DNA from: Acidiflorens sp963841945
Lineage (GTDB): Bacteria; Acidobacteriota; Terriglobia; Terriglobales; Acidobacteriaceae
Direction of reading: 5' to 3'
DNA: 64,000 nt
Assembly: GCA_963841945.1 (NCBI GenBank)
Contig: CAWJFC010000005.1
Location: 419,174-483,173 of the forward strand
Below are positions 16,882 to 26,172 of the stretch, in pieces (position 1 is the stretch's first letter; the number at the start of each line of letters is the position of its first letter). Below the pieces are notes generated by a model. The model did no database searches, was not told the DNA's origin, and saw only the letters and a program-made list of their open reading frames with translations. A program made the position numbers and the translations under genes.

Positions 16882-17394
16882 TCATGCCTCGTGGTGCGTC
16901 GCTCGCCGGCGATCTTTTTCCGCGGTACGAATTTCGCGGCGGTGGGCGGCATCTTCAAAGCGCCGCTTCTCATCCGCAGTTTGCGGAATCACCGGTGCGA
17001 CCGCCAGTCGATGGCCGGCTGCGTCGATGGCCACAAACGTCAGATAGGCGGAGCTGACGTGCCGCTTCTCTTCCGAATGATAGTTTTCGACCCAAACCTT
17101 GACGCCAACCTCCATGGAGGTGTGAAAGACGCGATTGACCGAGGAGCGCAGGATGACGAGATCGCCGACGCGCACGGGAACGAGAAAATCCATGTGGTCG
17201 ATGGACGCGGTGACAACCCGCTGACGCGAATGCCGATGAGCCGCCATAGCGCCTGCGAGATCAATCCAGTGCATGAGGCGCCCGCCGACCAGGGCGTTCA
17301 GCGGGTTGGCGTCGTTGGGCATGACGATCTCGGCCATCTCGGAGATGGAGTCATGAACGGGCCGAGGGGTGAGGCGCGCAGTGTCGTTGATCAT
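16882..17394 (-). CDS. Hotdog-fold acyl-CoA thioesterase
   Basis: 170 residues of the YciA/ACOT type. The characteristic start ...PNDANPLNALVGGRLMHWIDLAG contains the catalytic Asn/Asp region of hotdog thioesterases, followed by VTASIDHMDFLVPVRVGD. These enzymes hydrolyse acyl-CoA to free acid and CoA in the cytoplasm. The C-terminal 25 residues are very basic and charged, an extension beyond the fold. Its stop is separated from the cydA operator by only about 20 bp. Confidence 0.87.
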   Translation of the reverse strand: MINDTARLTPRPVHDSISEMAEIVMPNDANPLNALVGGRLMHWIDLAGAMAAHRHSRQRVVTASIDHMDFLVPVRVGDLVILRSSVNRVFHTSMEVGVKVWVENYHSEEKRHVSSAYLTFVAIDAAGHRLAVAPVIPQTADEKRRFEDAAHRREIRTAEKDRRRATHHEA

Positions 17395-17400
17395 AGTTTG

Positions 17401-17844
17401 TCAGATGAGAGAGCCGCTTTGCCGGACTCGATAAGCTTGTAAGTAACTGTTGGCCAGCCGATGCACGCGCGCGTCCGCATGCGGATCGCGCCAGGCTTTA
17501 CGGGCGAGATCGTAAGTCATCGTGCCATGTGCGATGGGCGCGTGATCTTTCTCGCACACATAGAAGAGAGTAATTTGCTGCGCGGCGGAGCCGGCGACGG
17601 AAAACCGAACCGCATCCCAATCCCGAGCCGGAGGAATATGCGGGCACGCTGACGCGTAACCGAGGTTGCAGAAGTCGCGAAGGGAGTCGTTATCGACCGC
17701 GATTGGCGTGCTGGCATCGGCGTCCGCATTCGAGTCTGACGCGCAGCAGCCTCCGCTCCATCCGGCGCCGAGCGGCAGGCGCGCGGGATGCGGCCATGCG
17801 ATGTCATACACGATCTCCCGCGGCACGAAATAAGGGCAGGCCAA
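17401..17844 (-). CDS. Conserved hypothetical cysteine-rich protein
   Basis: 147 residues beginning MACPYFVPRE, with Cys residues at the start, a CC pair near 34 and a CNLGYASACP motif near 60-70. The spacing could bind a metal or Fe-S cluster, but I cannot name a family. The C-terminal half is an ordinary soluble alpha/beta composition. It ends six bp before the thioesterase start on the same strand, so the two are probably co-transcribed. Confidence 0.65.
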   Translation of the reverse strand: MACPYFVPREIVYDIAWPHPARLPLGAGWSGGCCASDSNADADASTPIAVDNDSLRDFCNLGYASACPHIPPARDWDAVRFSVAGSAAQQITLFYVCEKDHAPIAHGTMTYDLARKAWRDPHADARVHRLANSYLQAYRVRQSGSLI

Positions 17845-17892
17845 GTTCTTCTCCGGAGAAAGCCATTGTAGCGCGGGGCGTGATATGAATGA

Positions 17893-17941
17893 AGCTGCGA
17901 GCTATGAGCTTCGAGCTGCGAGCTTCGAGCTATTAGCTGAG
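17893..17941. repeat. Heptamer tandem array AGCTNNG, seven copies
   Basis: Seven consecutive 7-bp units of the form AGCTNNG in the gap before the TPR gene. The same array recurs just after that gene (18367-18415). Confidence 0.85.
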
Positions 17942-18049
17942 GGCGTCTGAGCTGCGCAAGCTATCGATGCTGTGCGGAGTCACTTCATGCGGCATCACCG
18001 TGATTAGAATAGAAACTGAGAGCTTCTTCTAAAACTGAGAACTTCTTTT

Positions 18050-18358
18050 ATGGATCGTATTGCTGCCTTGACTGAAATTCTTTCCGCGAATCCTGAGGAT
18101 TCGTTCGCGCGCTACGGGCTGGCCATGGAGTATTCGAAGGCCGGTGACGTGGAGCGGGCTGTGGCGGAGTTCAAGACTTTGCTGGAAAAGAATCCGGATT
18201 ACACACCCGGATATTTTATGGCGGCGCAGACTCTGGCTGGGGCTTCGCGCGTCGATGAGGCGAAGCGGATGCTGGTGGATGGCATCAGTTCGGCGCGGCG
18301 GACGGGGAATCAGCATGCGCAGTCGGAGATGACGGCCATGCTGGAAGAGCTGAAATAG
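18050..18358 (+). CDS. Small TPR-like protein
   Basis: 102 residues made of about two and a half tetratricopeptide-like helical hairpins (residues 15-90), including ARYGLAMEYSKAGDVERAVAEF and GYFMAAQTLAGASRVDEAKRML. Such small TPR proteins usually mediate protein contacts; a partner is not evident here. It has its own start and is bracketed by two AGCTNNG heptamer arrays, suggesting a single-gene unit. Confidence 0.75.
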   Translation: MDRIAALTEILSANPEDSFARYGLAMEYSKAGDVERAVAEFKTLLEKNPDYTPGYFMAAQTLAGASRVDEAKRMLVDGISSARRTGNQHAQSEMTAMLEELK

Positions 18359-18366
18359 CGGGGAGC

Positions 18367-18415
18367 AGCTACGAGCTTTGAGCTACGAGCTATGAGCTTT
18401 GAGCTACGAGCTAAA
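18367..18415. repeat. Second heptamer tandem array AGCTNNG, seven copies
   Basis: Units AGCTACG, AGCTTTG, AGCTACG, AGCTATG, AGCTTTG, AGCTACG, AGCTAAA in direct succession, starting eight bp after the TPR gene stop. Same unit and copy number as the array upstream of that gene. Confidence 0.85.
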
Positions 18416-18541
18416 AGCGCAGGGCCCAAGAGGGCCACCGGCCACCCGGGGAATTTAGTTAACGGGCGATCGTCGGAGCGTTCTCGGCCCGTCCAATCTG
18501 ATTTCACCGCCATCATTGACAGCAATGCTATCATTGAGGTC

Positions 18542-18784
18542 ATGGCCAGCATCACCATTCGCCAACTGGAAGAGAGCACCAAGCGCAAGCTCCGTATGCG
18601 GGCGGCCAGCCATGGGCGCTCGATGGAGCAGGAGGCGCGAGAGATTTTGAAGGCGGCGCTGAGTCAGGCCGAGGAGCAGCCGACGGATCTGGGCAAGGCG
18701 ATCCGCGATATCTTTGCGTCTCTGGGCGGCGTCGAGCTTCAGATTCCGCCACGCGGCCCCATTCGCGATCCCGGCATTAAGTGA
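18542..18784 (+). CDS. FitA/VapB-type ribbon-helix-helix antitoxin
   Basis: 80 residues starting MASITIRQLEESTKRKLRMR, the classic FitA/Arc-like ribbon-helix-helix: a beta strand that contacts DNA, then two helices with GRSMEQEAREIL. The C-terminal tail would occupy the toxin active site. The ATG starts the conserved domain; the open frame upstream is non-conserved. The PIN toxin follows 34 bp downstream. Such pairs repress their own promoter as a complex. Confidence 0.85.
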   Translation: MASITIRQLEESTKRKLRMRAASHGRSMEQEAREILKAALSQAEEQPTDLGKAIRDIFASLGGVELQIPPRGPIRDPGIK

Positions 18785-18818
18785 GATTCGATTCGATGAG
18801 ACTCGGCAGCACGTTGCA

Positions 18819-19238
18819 ATGATCCTTCTCGACACGAACGTCGTATCCGAGATGATGCGGCCGGAAGCTTCGCCAATCGTCCTCAAATGGTTTTCTCGAC
18901 AGCGCGCACAAGAGGTCTACAGCAGCAGCATCACCCTGGCGGAGGTTTATTACGGCATCGAATCGCTTCCCGGAGGGAAGCGACGGCATGAACTGCTGGC
19001 CGGTGCAGACAGAATGTTCTCGAAGGTGCTAGCCGGACGCGTGTTTGCATTTGAGGAAGAAGCGGGACATGCATTCGCCAGAATCGCCGCTGTGCGACGA
19101 AAAGCTGGAAGACCAATCGCTGAGATGGACGCGCAGATCGCGGCCATCGCCCACGTCCACGGCGCGACGCTCGCCACCCGCAACACCGGCGATTTCGAGG
19201 GTTGCGGTATTCGTCTCGTGAATCCCTGGCACGATTGA
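18819..19238 (+). CDS. FitB/VapC-type PIN-domain toxin
   Basis: 139 residues with MILLDTNVVSEMMRP, giving the first PIN acids (Asp5 and Glu11). Further acids lie in SSITLAEVYYGIE, in IAEMDAQIAAIA and near ATRNTGDFEG. PIN toxins are Mg2+-dependent ribonucleases that cut specific RNAs, often tRNA or rRNA. It is paired with the antitoxin upstream and looks intact. Confidence 0.88.
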   Translation: MILLDTNVVSEMMRPEASPIVLKWFSRQRAQEVYSSSITLAEVYYGIESLPGGKRRHELLAGADRMFSKVLAGRVFAFEEEAGHAFARIAAVRRKAGRPIAEMDAQIAAIAHVHGATLATRNTGDFEGCGIRLVNPWHD

Positions 19239-19320
19239 TTGTCCATCTCGATTGGTTCGAACTTCCCTTCCGCCTGTAAACTGTTGGGTCTTCTTTTACA
19301 CGTTTTCGCTGGAGGCCGTC

Positions 19321-21556
19321 ATGCGCGTTCGCCTGCTTCTCGTTTCCATCTTTCTTGTGGCGTTCTTCGCCGCTCTTTTTGCCTTGCCTGCCGCCGCGCA
19401 GGCCAAGCATCCCTTCACGTTTGAAGACATGATGAAGCTGAAGCGCGTGGGCGAGCCCGTGCCTTCGCCGGATGGCAAGTGGGTTCTGTTCAGCGTGATG
19501 GATGTGGATCTGGCGGCGAATAAGAAGACGCCGCATATATGGATTGTGCCGCTGGCAGGCGGCCAGGAGCAGTGCTTATCGCCGATCAGGATGGGGATCG
19601 TCCGCGGTGGGCGCCGGATGGGAAGCGGTTTGCGTTTATCTCGAATAAGGAGGGCGGCTCGCAGGTTTGGATTGCCGAGTTTTGACGGCGCGGCGGGCGC
19701 GGTCGCTGTCGGTGCACAAGTTGACTTCGATTGCTACTGAAGCTGGCGGTGAACTTTGGTCGCCCGATGGCAAGAACATCCTTTTCACTTCCGATGTCTA
19801 TCCCGAATGCGACGGTGCGCCCGAGGCGGAAGACGTCTGCAACGCAAGAAAGCGAAATAAGCCGGGGAATCGAAGGTCAAGGCCATGCGTTTTCGACCGC
19901 CTGCTCTATCGCCACTGGAACGCTTACAAGGATGGCAAGCGTACCCACATCTTCGTGACCGAGGTCCCCGAGCCTCGAATCCGAAAACCGGGACCGTTGA
20001 CGTCGAAGGTCCACTAAAACCTCTGCCTCGCGATCTGACGCCCGGCGATTACGATGCGCCTCCGTTTACACTGGGCGGGCAGGATGACTATGCGTTCTCG
20101 CCTGACGGGCAGGAGATTTGCTACACGTCGAATCATGACAAGGTTGAGGCCACGTCCACTAATAACGATCTCTGGATCGTTTCGGTGAATGGAGGAGCGG
20201 CCAAGAACATCACTGCCGAGAATCCGGCGAGCGACTCGACTCCGCTCTATTCGCCCGATGGGAAGTACATCGCGTATCGCGCGCAGTCGCGGCCGGGATA
20301 TGAGAGCGACCGGTTTCGGCTGATGCTGTATGACAGGAAGACGGGAGAGAAAAGAGAATCTCACAGGAACGATTTTGATCGGTGGATCGGAGCTTTCACA
20401 TTTTCAATCTACTCGAATGAGATATTTTTTCTCTGCGGAGAACGCGCGGCGAGTCGCCACTCTATCTCGGTCGCACTGCCGGATTCCCAACCGGGAACCC
20501 ATCCATTCGTCATCTTTGTTCCACCTCAACATGGTATTCTCGGATTCGATGACGACTTAGCCACGACTCCAAGACGGAAACGTGTTGTTCACGCCGAATG
20601 ACCGTCGGGGATCCATCGAGATCCATCAAGGCGGAACTCGATGGCTCGCGCGCAATTGTGTCCAAACCGTTACTGACGGGCACGAACGGGATGCGCTTCG
20701 CTTAAATGAAATAGCGTTGACGCAGTCAATGACACACTCCTTTCACAACGTCGCTATGTCCCCTCTCGAACCCTTCTGGTTCACCGGCGCGCACGGCGAT
20801 AAAGTCGAAGGCTTTCTCGTCAAGCCGCCGAACTTCGATCCAAGTAAAAAATATCCGGTGAAGTTTCTTCTTCACGGCGGGCCGGAGGGGGCCTGGGGAG
20901 ATGACTGGTCTTACCGGTGGAATCCGGAGCTGTTTGCGGCGCCGAGTGCGGCAGTAAGTTCGGGGTATGTCGTCATCATGATCAACTTTCATGGGTCGAC
21001 TGGATATGGGCAGAAGTTTGTGGACGCGATCAATGGCGATTGGGGTGGGGCTCCGTTTGAGGATTTGATGAAGGGGTTGGATTACGCGGAGAAGACTTAC
21101 TCATTTATCGATAAAGACCGCGAGTGCGCGCTGGGCGCTAGCTATGGCGGATACATGGCTAATTGGGTGCTTGGACACACGGACCGGTTCAAGTGCATCG
21201 TCTCGCATGACGGAATGTTCAACTCGATTTCGGCCTGGGGAACGACTGAAGAACTGTGGTTCAACGAGTGGGAGTTCAAAGGGACTCCTTACTCGAATCG
21301 CGAGATGTATGACAAGTGGTCGCCGTCGAATGCGGCGAAGAATTTCAAGACGCCAACGCTGGTGGTGCATGGGCAGCTGGATTACCGGCTGGATGTTTCG
21401 GAGGGCTTCCAGTTATTTACCACCTTGCAGCGGATGGGCGTGCCGTCGAAGATGCTGTACTTTCCGGACGAGGGGCATTGGGTGCTGAAGCCGCAGAATT
21501 CGCAGCTGTGGTGGAAGACGGTGAATGACTGGGTGGATCAGTGGGTGGGGAAGTAG
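19321..21556 (+). pseudogene. Frameshifted S9-family prolyl oligopeptidase / dipeptidyl peptidase
   Basis: Begins with a signal peptide and HPFTFEDMMKLKRVGEPVPSPDGKWV, an S9 beta-propeller start. Homology then hops among all three frames, with changes near 19572, 19680, 19700, 19850, 19885, 19970 and 20350 and several between 20440 and 20580. At least eight indels are needed to read the propeller. The C-terminal alpha/beta-hydrolase part is one intact frame (20582-21556) with the nucleophile motif GASYGGYM, HGQLDYR for Asp and DEGHW for His. As it stands the full enzyme cannot be made; a catalytic fragment could. This is decay or poor local sequence. Confidence 0.82.
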
Positions 21557-21561
21557 TTGCC

Positions 21562-21617
21562 GGTTGTCGGTTCTCGGTTCTCAGTTCTCAGTTCTTAGTT
21601 CCTAGTTCTCGGTTCTC
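21562..21617. repeat. Heptamer tandem array RGTTCTC, eight copies
   Basis: Eight 7-bp units, GGTTCTC or AGTTCTC with single changes, directly after the S9 peptidase stop. It has the same period as the AGCTNNG arrays but a different unit. Confidence 0.85.
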
Positions 21618-21747
21618 AGAAGGCGAGTTTTGTCTTTGGGCTTTCGGCTCCCTCGGGCGCTGAAGCGCCACATCGTTATGGAGGCTGGATATCGGCACGA
21701 GTGAACTCGTGCCCTTCCCGGTTGGCTGGCATGCCAATCTCTTTCTT

Positions 21748-23808
21748 TTAAGGACCCGCTGCCGGGGCGGCTAGCGGTGATTTTGCGGCTCCTGTGGGTG
21801 AATCTGGCGAGCATGGTTTTCCGTTGTCTGGGGGATTCGCTGGGTCGGTCGCCCCGGTTTTCGCGACTCCACTTCTCGGACAAATCTTTGTTGGCTCGGG
21901 CGGCGGTGGGTCGACTGGTTGCGGATCGGCAGGCGGCAGATCGGCTGGAGTGGGCTCGGCAGTGTTTGCATCGGCTGCCGGCGGAAACTCTGCCGCTGGC
22001 ATCTCCTGCGGGACCGCGAACAACTCCTCCAATGGTTGCTGGGTGGTAATGACAGGCTCACCGAAGGTCTGGATGAATGGCATGGCGTGCGAGCCGGGCT
22101 GTTTCGGCTGCGGTTGCTCGGTGGATGGGAGCGCGTCGACATCTTCGAGGTCGAATTGCGCGGTGGCTGCTCCGGCGGTTACGGTGATGAGCGCGTCGCA
22201 GGGACCGAGATTGCCGACGCTGGGAGTGATGGCAGCTTGGCCGGTTTGATCGCTTGCGGCTTGCGCGGTGGATGTTCCGAGAATGACTGGCTGGCTGTCT
22301 TGCGGCTTGCCCTTGCGCATGGCGTTGCCTTGTGGCGGGCCTCCGCCACCTTGCGGGTTGCGCTCTAGCGTGGTCAGGAAAGTTACGGTTGCTCCCTGCA
22401 CCGGATTGTCGGAGGCTGAGCCGTCGGTGACTCGCATTGCCAGCGGCTGGAAGGGCTGACCGTTGGGGACGATTTGCGATGCGCCGCCGATGGCTTCGAG
22501 GGTCCACGAAGTTGAGGGCACGGCGAAGAGAGTGAAAGTCTGGCACGGGTTGTTGCCCGGAGTTTCGCAGGCGCTTACCTGCACGGTTGCGCTGAGGTTG
22601 GTAACGGTGGCCGTGGTGGCGGCTAAGCCCTGGCTATTGGTGGTGGCCGTCGATGGGGAGAGCTGTGCGGCCCCGTTGGTTACGGTGAAGGTGATTCCGA
22701 CTCCGGCTTGGGGCGTGCCCATATTGAGCGCTTCCACGGTCAGCGGCACGCTCGTGGTCACGCCTTGCGCGAGCCAGCGTGTGGGCGCGATGGCGGCGAG
22801 GTCCTGCGTGCTGGCGGTTGCGACCAGAGTTGCCTGTTGCGTTTGCGCGGGCTGATAGGCGGTGGGCGCGAGTGCGGCGACAACGGCCGCTGTCCCGAGG
22901 GCGATCGGTGCGGCCCAGGTTGCGGATTCGCCAGCTCCATCGGTGAGCACGGAACAGGACGTCGCTCCAGCGCAGACGGAGAGTTCAACTCCGTTGGTCG
23001 CGTTCCATGCGATGGTTGCGCCGTTTACAGGCGTGATGCCGTCGGAGGCAACGGCGCGCATGCGAATCATGCTGGGCGCTTGCGCGCCGATGGGGCCGGT
23101 TTGGCTGGCACCCAGGATCAGTTGGAGGAGATCGGAGGCGGCCGCGCCATAGGTGAGCGCACTCTGCATCTGGGAGAACGATCCGGTGGCGGGATCGGTG
23201 ACTTCAACGGTGGCGACGCCGTCGATGGATGCGCCGGGAAGAGAGATCTGGAGCTGTGTTGCAAACTCAGTGAGAACGACGCCGCTGGCCACACCGTTGT
23301 CTACTTCGAGGCCGGGTATGAAGCCGATGCCTGCGAGGGTAGTGACGCCACCGGCAAGGTTTAGGCGCGGGGGCGTAATGGTGTCGGAATAAAGAAGACT
23401 CGCCTGGTAGGCATAATCGGGACGGCCGTCGCCGCGGTAATCGGCGATGCCGACTTTGTAGGCTTCAGTCACCGTGAACTGCGCGTCGAGTCGGCTGACG
23501 GCGAAGGTTTCGGAATTGAAGGCCGAGGGCGTGGCGGCGGGTGCGGGGTCGCCGGTGTCGTCGCTTAGCTCCCAAATACCAATGACCGGCTGGAGTTTGG
23601 ACTCGGTGGGCGCGCCGTGTTCGTCGAGAGCCGTGACTGCGACTGACGCAGTGCGATTGGCCTGCACATTGAATACGAAGAAGTCAGAAGAGCCGTAGCC
23701 GGATGTCCACGAGTTCCAGCCTCCACCTTGCGGCAGCGGCGCGGGATTGGTGTAGCTCGAGCCGGTACCGGGATGTGTTTCGGCGATCTCGCTGCCGAGC
23801 ATGAGCAC
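21748..23808 (-). CDS. C-terminal part of a large secreted beta-domain protein (split gene)
   Basis: 686 residues of beta-sandwich, Ig-like repeats (TSVPLTVEAL, GVGITFTVTNGAAQLSP) ending in a Pro/Ala/Asp-rich tail. It has no signal peptide. Its frame is open upstream past the assigned start and reads IPTGLPFNRFGSGDTSVEGF, which continues the domain where the upstream ORF (23810-25078) leaves frame. Together they would encode one extracellular protein of about 1110 residues. The Big/invasin-like repeats suggest a surface or secreted adhesion or structural role (inference). Confidence 0.72.
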   Translation of the reverse strand: MLMLGSEIAETHPGTGSSYTNPAPLPQGGGWNSWTSGYGSSDFFVFNVQANRTASVAVTALDEHGAPTESKLQPVIGIWELSDDTGDPAPAATPSAFNSETFAVSRLDAQFTVTEAYKVGIADYRGDGRPDYAYQASLLYSDTITPPRLNLAGGVTTLAGIGFIPGLEVDNGVASGVVLTEFATQLQISLPGASIDGVATVEVTDPATGSFSQMQSALTYGAAASDLLQLILGASQTGPIGAQAPSMIRMRAVASDGITPVNGATIAWNATNGVELSVCAGATSCSVLTDGAGESATWAAPIALGTAAVVAALAPTAYQPAQTQQATLVATASTQDLAAIAPTRWLAQGVTTSVPLTVEALNMGTPQAGVGITFTVTNGAAQLSPSTATTNSQGLAATTATVTNLSATVQVSACETPGNNPCQTFTLFAVPSTSWTLEAIGGASQIVPNGQPFQPLAMRVTDGSASDNPVQGATVTFLTTLERNPQGGGGPPQGNAMRKGKPQDSQPVILGTSTAQAASDQTGQAAITPSVGNLGPCDALITVTAGAATAQFDLEDVDALPSTEQPQPKQPGSHAMPFIQTFGEPVITTQQPLEELFAVPQEMPAAEFPPAADANTAEPTPADLPPADPQPVDPPPPEPTKICPRSGVAKTGATDPANPPDNGKPCSPDSPTGAAKSPLAAPAAGP

Positions 23809-23809
23809 G

Positions 23810-25078
23810 TCATTCTCGACATTCGAGCCGTTCTGAATGGTGACGACGAGCGGCTCGAATGAACCAGAGGGCTCGACTTGGATGGGACCATAGGGCTCGA
23901 CTCCCCAGGACCAGTTGGTATCGATTGCTTCGACGGTTAGCTGATATTGCGCGATGGTCTGGCCGGTGGGAATGGTCAGCTCGCCGAGGTCGTAGAAGCC
24001 TTCGACGGAGGTATCGCCCGAGCCGAAGCGGTTGAAAGGCAGGCCGGTCGGGATCGAGATAGCCGGTGATGAGGTTGCCGGCGTTGCCGACGAAACTAAA
24101 TCCAGAGACCGACGTGACTACGTATTGGCGCGACGGGGTGCCGCTGACCATGAGGCGCGCGACTACGTTGACGCCTTGCATCATCTGCGCGGCTTGGCCG
24201 GTGACATTTGTGAAATAGACATTGCCCCAGATTCTGCCGGTCGGTTGTGGATTGCCTCCGGCCGCAGGATAGAGGCGGGCGAGGGCCGTCGCGTCGTCGA
24301 GAGCGGGCGTGGTGGCGAAGTTGCCGAGCGCGCCCTCGAAGATGCCGCCGTAACAGATGCTGATGGGGATGCAATTCACCGGGTCCATGAAATGCATGAC
24401 GGGGAATCCGGCGTAGTCGGCAGTGGTGGGATAAGGATTATGCGTGAGGACGTTGTCATTGGCCTGCGACCAGGCGAGTCCGAAGATGTGACCGAGAATG
24501 CGGACGAGGCGGTATTGGACATCCGGCAGTTGGGAGCTGGTGGTGGCGCAGACTCCGTTGATGATAGCGACCGCGTGGACGATGTTGCCGCTCACGGAGA
24601 AGTTGTCGGGACCACCATAGACGGCGTTGTAGAAACATTCGTCGGAGTCGCCGGCGCCCTCGCCGAGCAGGACGTCAGTGACGCTGCCATCGTAGTCATA
24701 GACGATGCCGAGCGGCGTGCCGGTGGCTTGCGGCGTGATGTCAGCGGGGGCGGCGATGACTCCAAACTGGCCCTGGATGTTGCTGCCGTTGACGTCTTCG
24801 GCGAGATGGCCGGCCTGGGTGACGGTGAGGGCGACGCCGGGAGCGTAGGTCCAGGGCGCGATGGCGGTGGCGATAAAGGCATCGGCTTGCGCGTTGCTGA
24901 GGATGGGGCTGAGCGCGCCCTGGTCGGTGAAGTATTCGACGGTGGCATTGGTCCAGAGGATGGGCTGACCTTCGACTCCCTGGTTGTAGCCGACGCCCGC
25001 GACCCAGCCTGGGCCACCAGCGTGGAGCGAGACTGGGACGAGGAGAATGAGCGCCGCGATCCTGAGGGTACGTGGCAT
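23810..25078 (-). CDS. N-terminal part of a large secreted matrixin-like protein (split gene)
   Basis: 422 residues with a signal peptide (cleavage after SLHA). Around residues 190-205 it reads RILGHIFGLAWSQAND, recalling the HExGHxxGLxxSQ zinc site of matrixin-like proteins. The first His-Glu pair and the third His are absent, so it is probably not an active protease. The last 70 residues turn Arg-rich and non-conserved after NLITGY, because the frame shifts near 24061-24066; the true continuation is the next ORF. It lies 3 bp after the gene at 25081, forming an operon. Confidence 0.74.
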   Translation of the reverse strand: MPRTLRIAALILLVPVSLHAGGPGWVAGVGYNQGVEGQPILWTNATVEYFTDQGALSPILSNAQADAFIATAIAPWTYAPGVALTVTQAGHLAEDVNGSNIQGQFGVIAAPADITPQATGTPLGIVYDYDGSVTDVLLGEGAGDSDECFYNAVYGGPDNFSVSGNIVHAVAIINGVCATTSSQLPDVQYRLVRILGHIFGLAWSQANDNVLTHNPYPTTADYAGFPVMHFMDPVNCIPISICYGGIFEGALGNFATTPALDDATALARLYPAAGGNPQPTGRIWGNVYFTNVTGQAAQMMQGVNVVARLMVSGTPSRQYVVTSVSGFSFVGNAGNLITGYLDPDRPAFQPLRLGRYLRRRLLRPRRADHSHRPDHRAISANRRSNRYQLVLGSRALWSHPSRALWFIRAARRHHSERLECRE

Positions 25079-25080
25079 GG

Positions 25081-25698
25081 TTACTCTCCTCGCGCGGCGT
25101 GGATGGCGCGCTCAAGCTGCGAGACGGTGATGGAGGGAATGGTGATGGAGGGACGCGGGGCGCGCCTGCTCTGCTGGCTGAACTGGCTGCGATCCGATAT
25201 CAGTTCCGGCCTGCTCGCGCTCGGCTGGGCGATGTTTTGGCCGGTTGAATCGAGGCGTACTTGGCCTCGCCCGCCGCCGACCGGGCTGGTCAGGCCGAGT
25301 CGGCTGGGTGGATATAAAAAGAGGAGGACATGTTCACCGGGGTGGAGTGGAAGCTGGCGTGAGAGCGCGCCCGTCCATTCGCGGATGGTGAGAACTTTGC
25401 CGGGTTCGACGCCAGCGATGGGGCGCTCGATGCGGAAGCGCAACTCAATGAAGCTGCTGTTCAGAGCGGCGTTTGCGGGGAGACTCGGGTCGTTGCTCGG
25501 CAGGCCGCGGGAAGTTAAGAGGGTGCCGCTGAAGATGATTCCGGCACGGCGAGAGAGGTGTATCCAATCGGAGCCGAGAGTTTGCCGGGCGGCATCGGCG
25601 TCGGAGAGCTTAGCTGCGAGGGCCGGAGATGGACAAATGAGGAATAAGAAGGAAACGACCGTCAACCATCCCGAAGGGCGCAGAAATGGCACACGCAT
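25081..25698 (-). CDS. Secreted hypothetical protein
   Basis: About 205 residues from the chosen ATG, which begins a signal peptide (hydrophobic core after RPSGWLT, cleavage near ALAA). The open frame extends to 25752 but only adds a non-hydrophobic leader. The mature part reads GIIFSGTLL...RFRIERPIAGVEPGKVLTIREW...GEHVLLFLYPPSRLG, a beta-rich domain with a Ser/Gln-rich tail. The family is unknown to me. It directly precedes the large secreted protein, with adjoining stop and start, so the two are probably made and exported together. Confidence 0.7.
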   Translation of the reverse strand: MRVPFLRPSGWLTVVSFLFLICPSPALAAKLSDADAARQTLGSDWIHLSRRAGIIFSGTLLTSRGLPSNDPSLPANAALNSSFIELRFRIERPIAGVEPGKVLTIREWTGALSRQLPLHPGEHVLLFLYPPSRLGLTSPVGGGRGQVRLDSTGQNIAQPSASRPELISDRSQFSQQSRRAPRPSITIPSITVSQLERAIHAARGE

Positions 25699-25903
25699 AG
25701 CGAGGCTCTTTCTGGAGAGGATGGACCGGGGTGGTCCTGGGAGTGGAACCAATGTAGCGCGCCGCGGCCCGGGAGGATATGCGCTGGGTCACTGTGGAAA
25801 TGTGATGAAAGGAGGGACGTGAAAATCGAGGCCAGGCCTAAACGGTGCCGTCCGGTTGAGGTTAAATAATGGCGAATGCCCGCAGGGTCGATAGTGTTCT
25901 GCG

Positions 25904-26110
25904 ATGGATGAAATAACGATTTCGAGGTTGCGAACAGCCTGCAACGCCGTCCTTGCAAGAGTCCGTCGGACGAGCAAATCGATACTGGTGACCCGACGGG
26001 GCCAGCCATTAGCGGTGATTATGCCGCCAACATGCGTGAGGCGGCGGAAATGGGTCGGCTCTCTCAAATCGACGGGCAAGATTGTAGGAGACATCGTCAA
26101 CCGAAGGTGA
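25904..26110 (+). CDS. Orphan Phd/YefM-type antitoxin
   Basis: 68 residues with the Phd/YefM N-terminal DNA-binding pattern ISRLRTACNAVLARVRRTSK followed by ILVTRRGQPLAVIMPP. Such proteins neutralise toxins of the Doc, YoeB or PIN type and repress their own operon. No toxin gene follows: after the stop there is only 60 bp before a convergent gene. The C-terminus lacks the usual WEAL-type toxin-binding end, so it may be a relic or act on a toxin encoded elsewhere. Confidence 0.7.
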   Translation: MDEITISRLRTACNAVLARVRRTSKSILVTRRGQPLAVIMPPTCVRRRKWVGSLKSTGKIVGDIVNRR

Positions 26111-26172
26111 TGATCGAGAGGATGATTTAAAGCTACGACGTAGAAACAATGAGTGTCAGGCTGGCTTTTGGT

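Noticed and set aside
24032..25822. A 596-residue plus-strand frame
   Set aside because: It is antisense to two secreted-protein genes with signal peptides on the minus strand and has no recognisable domain.
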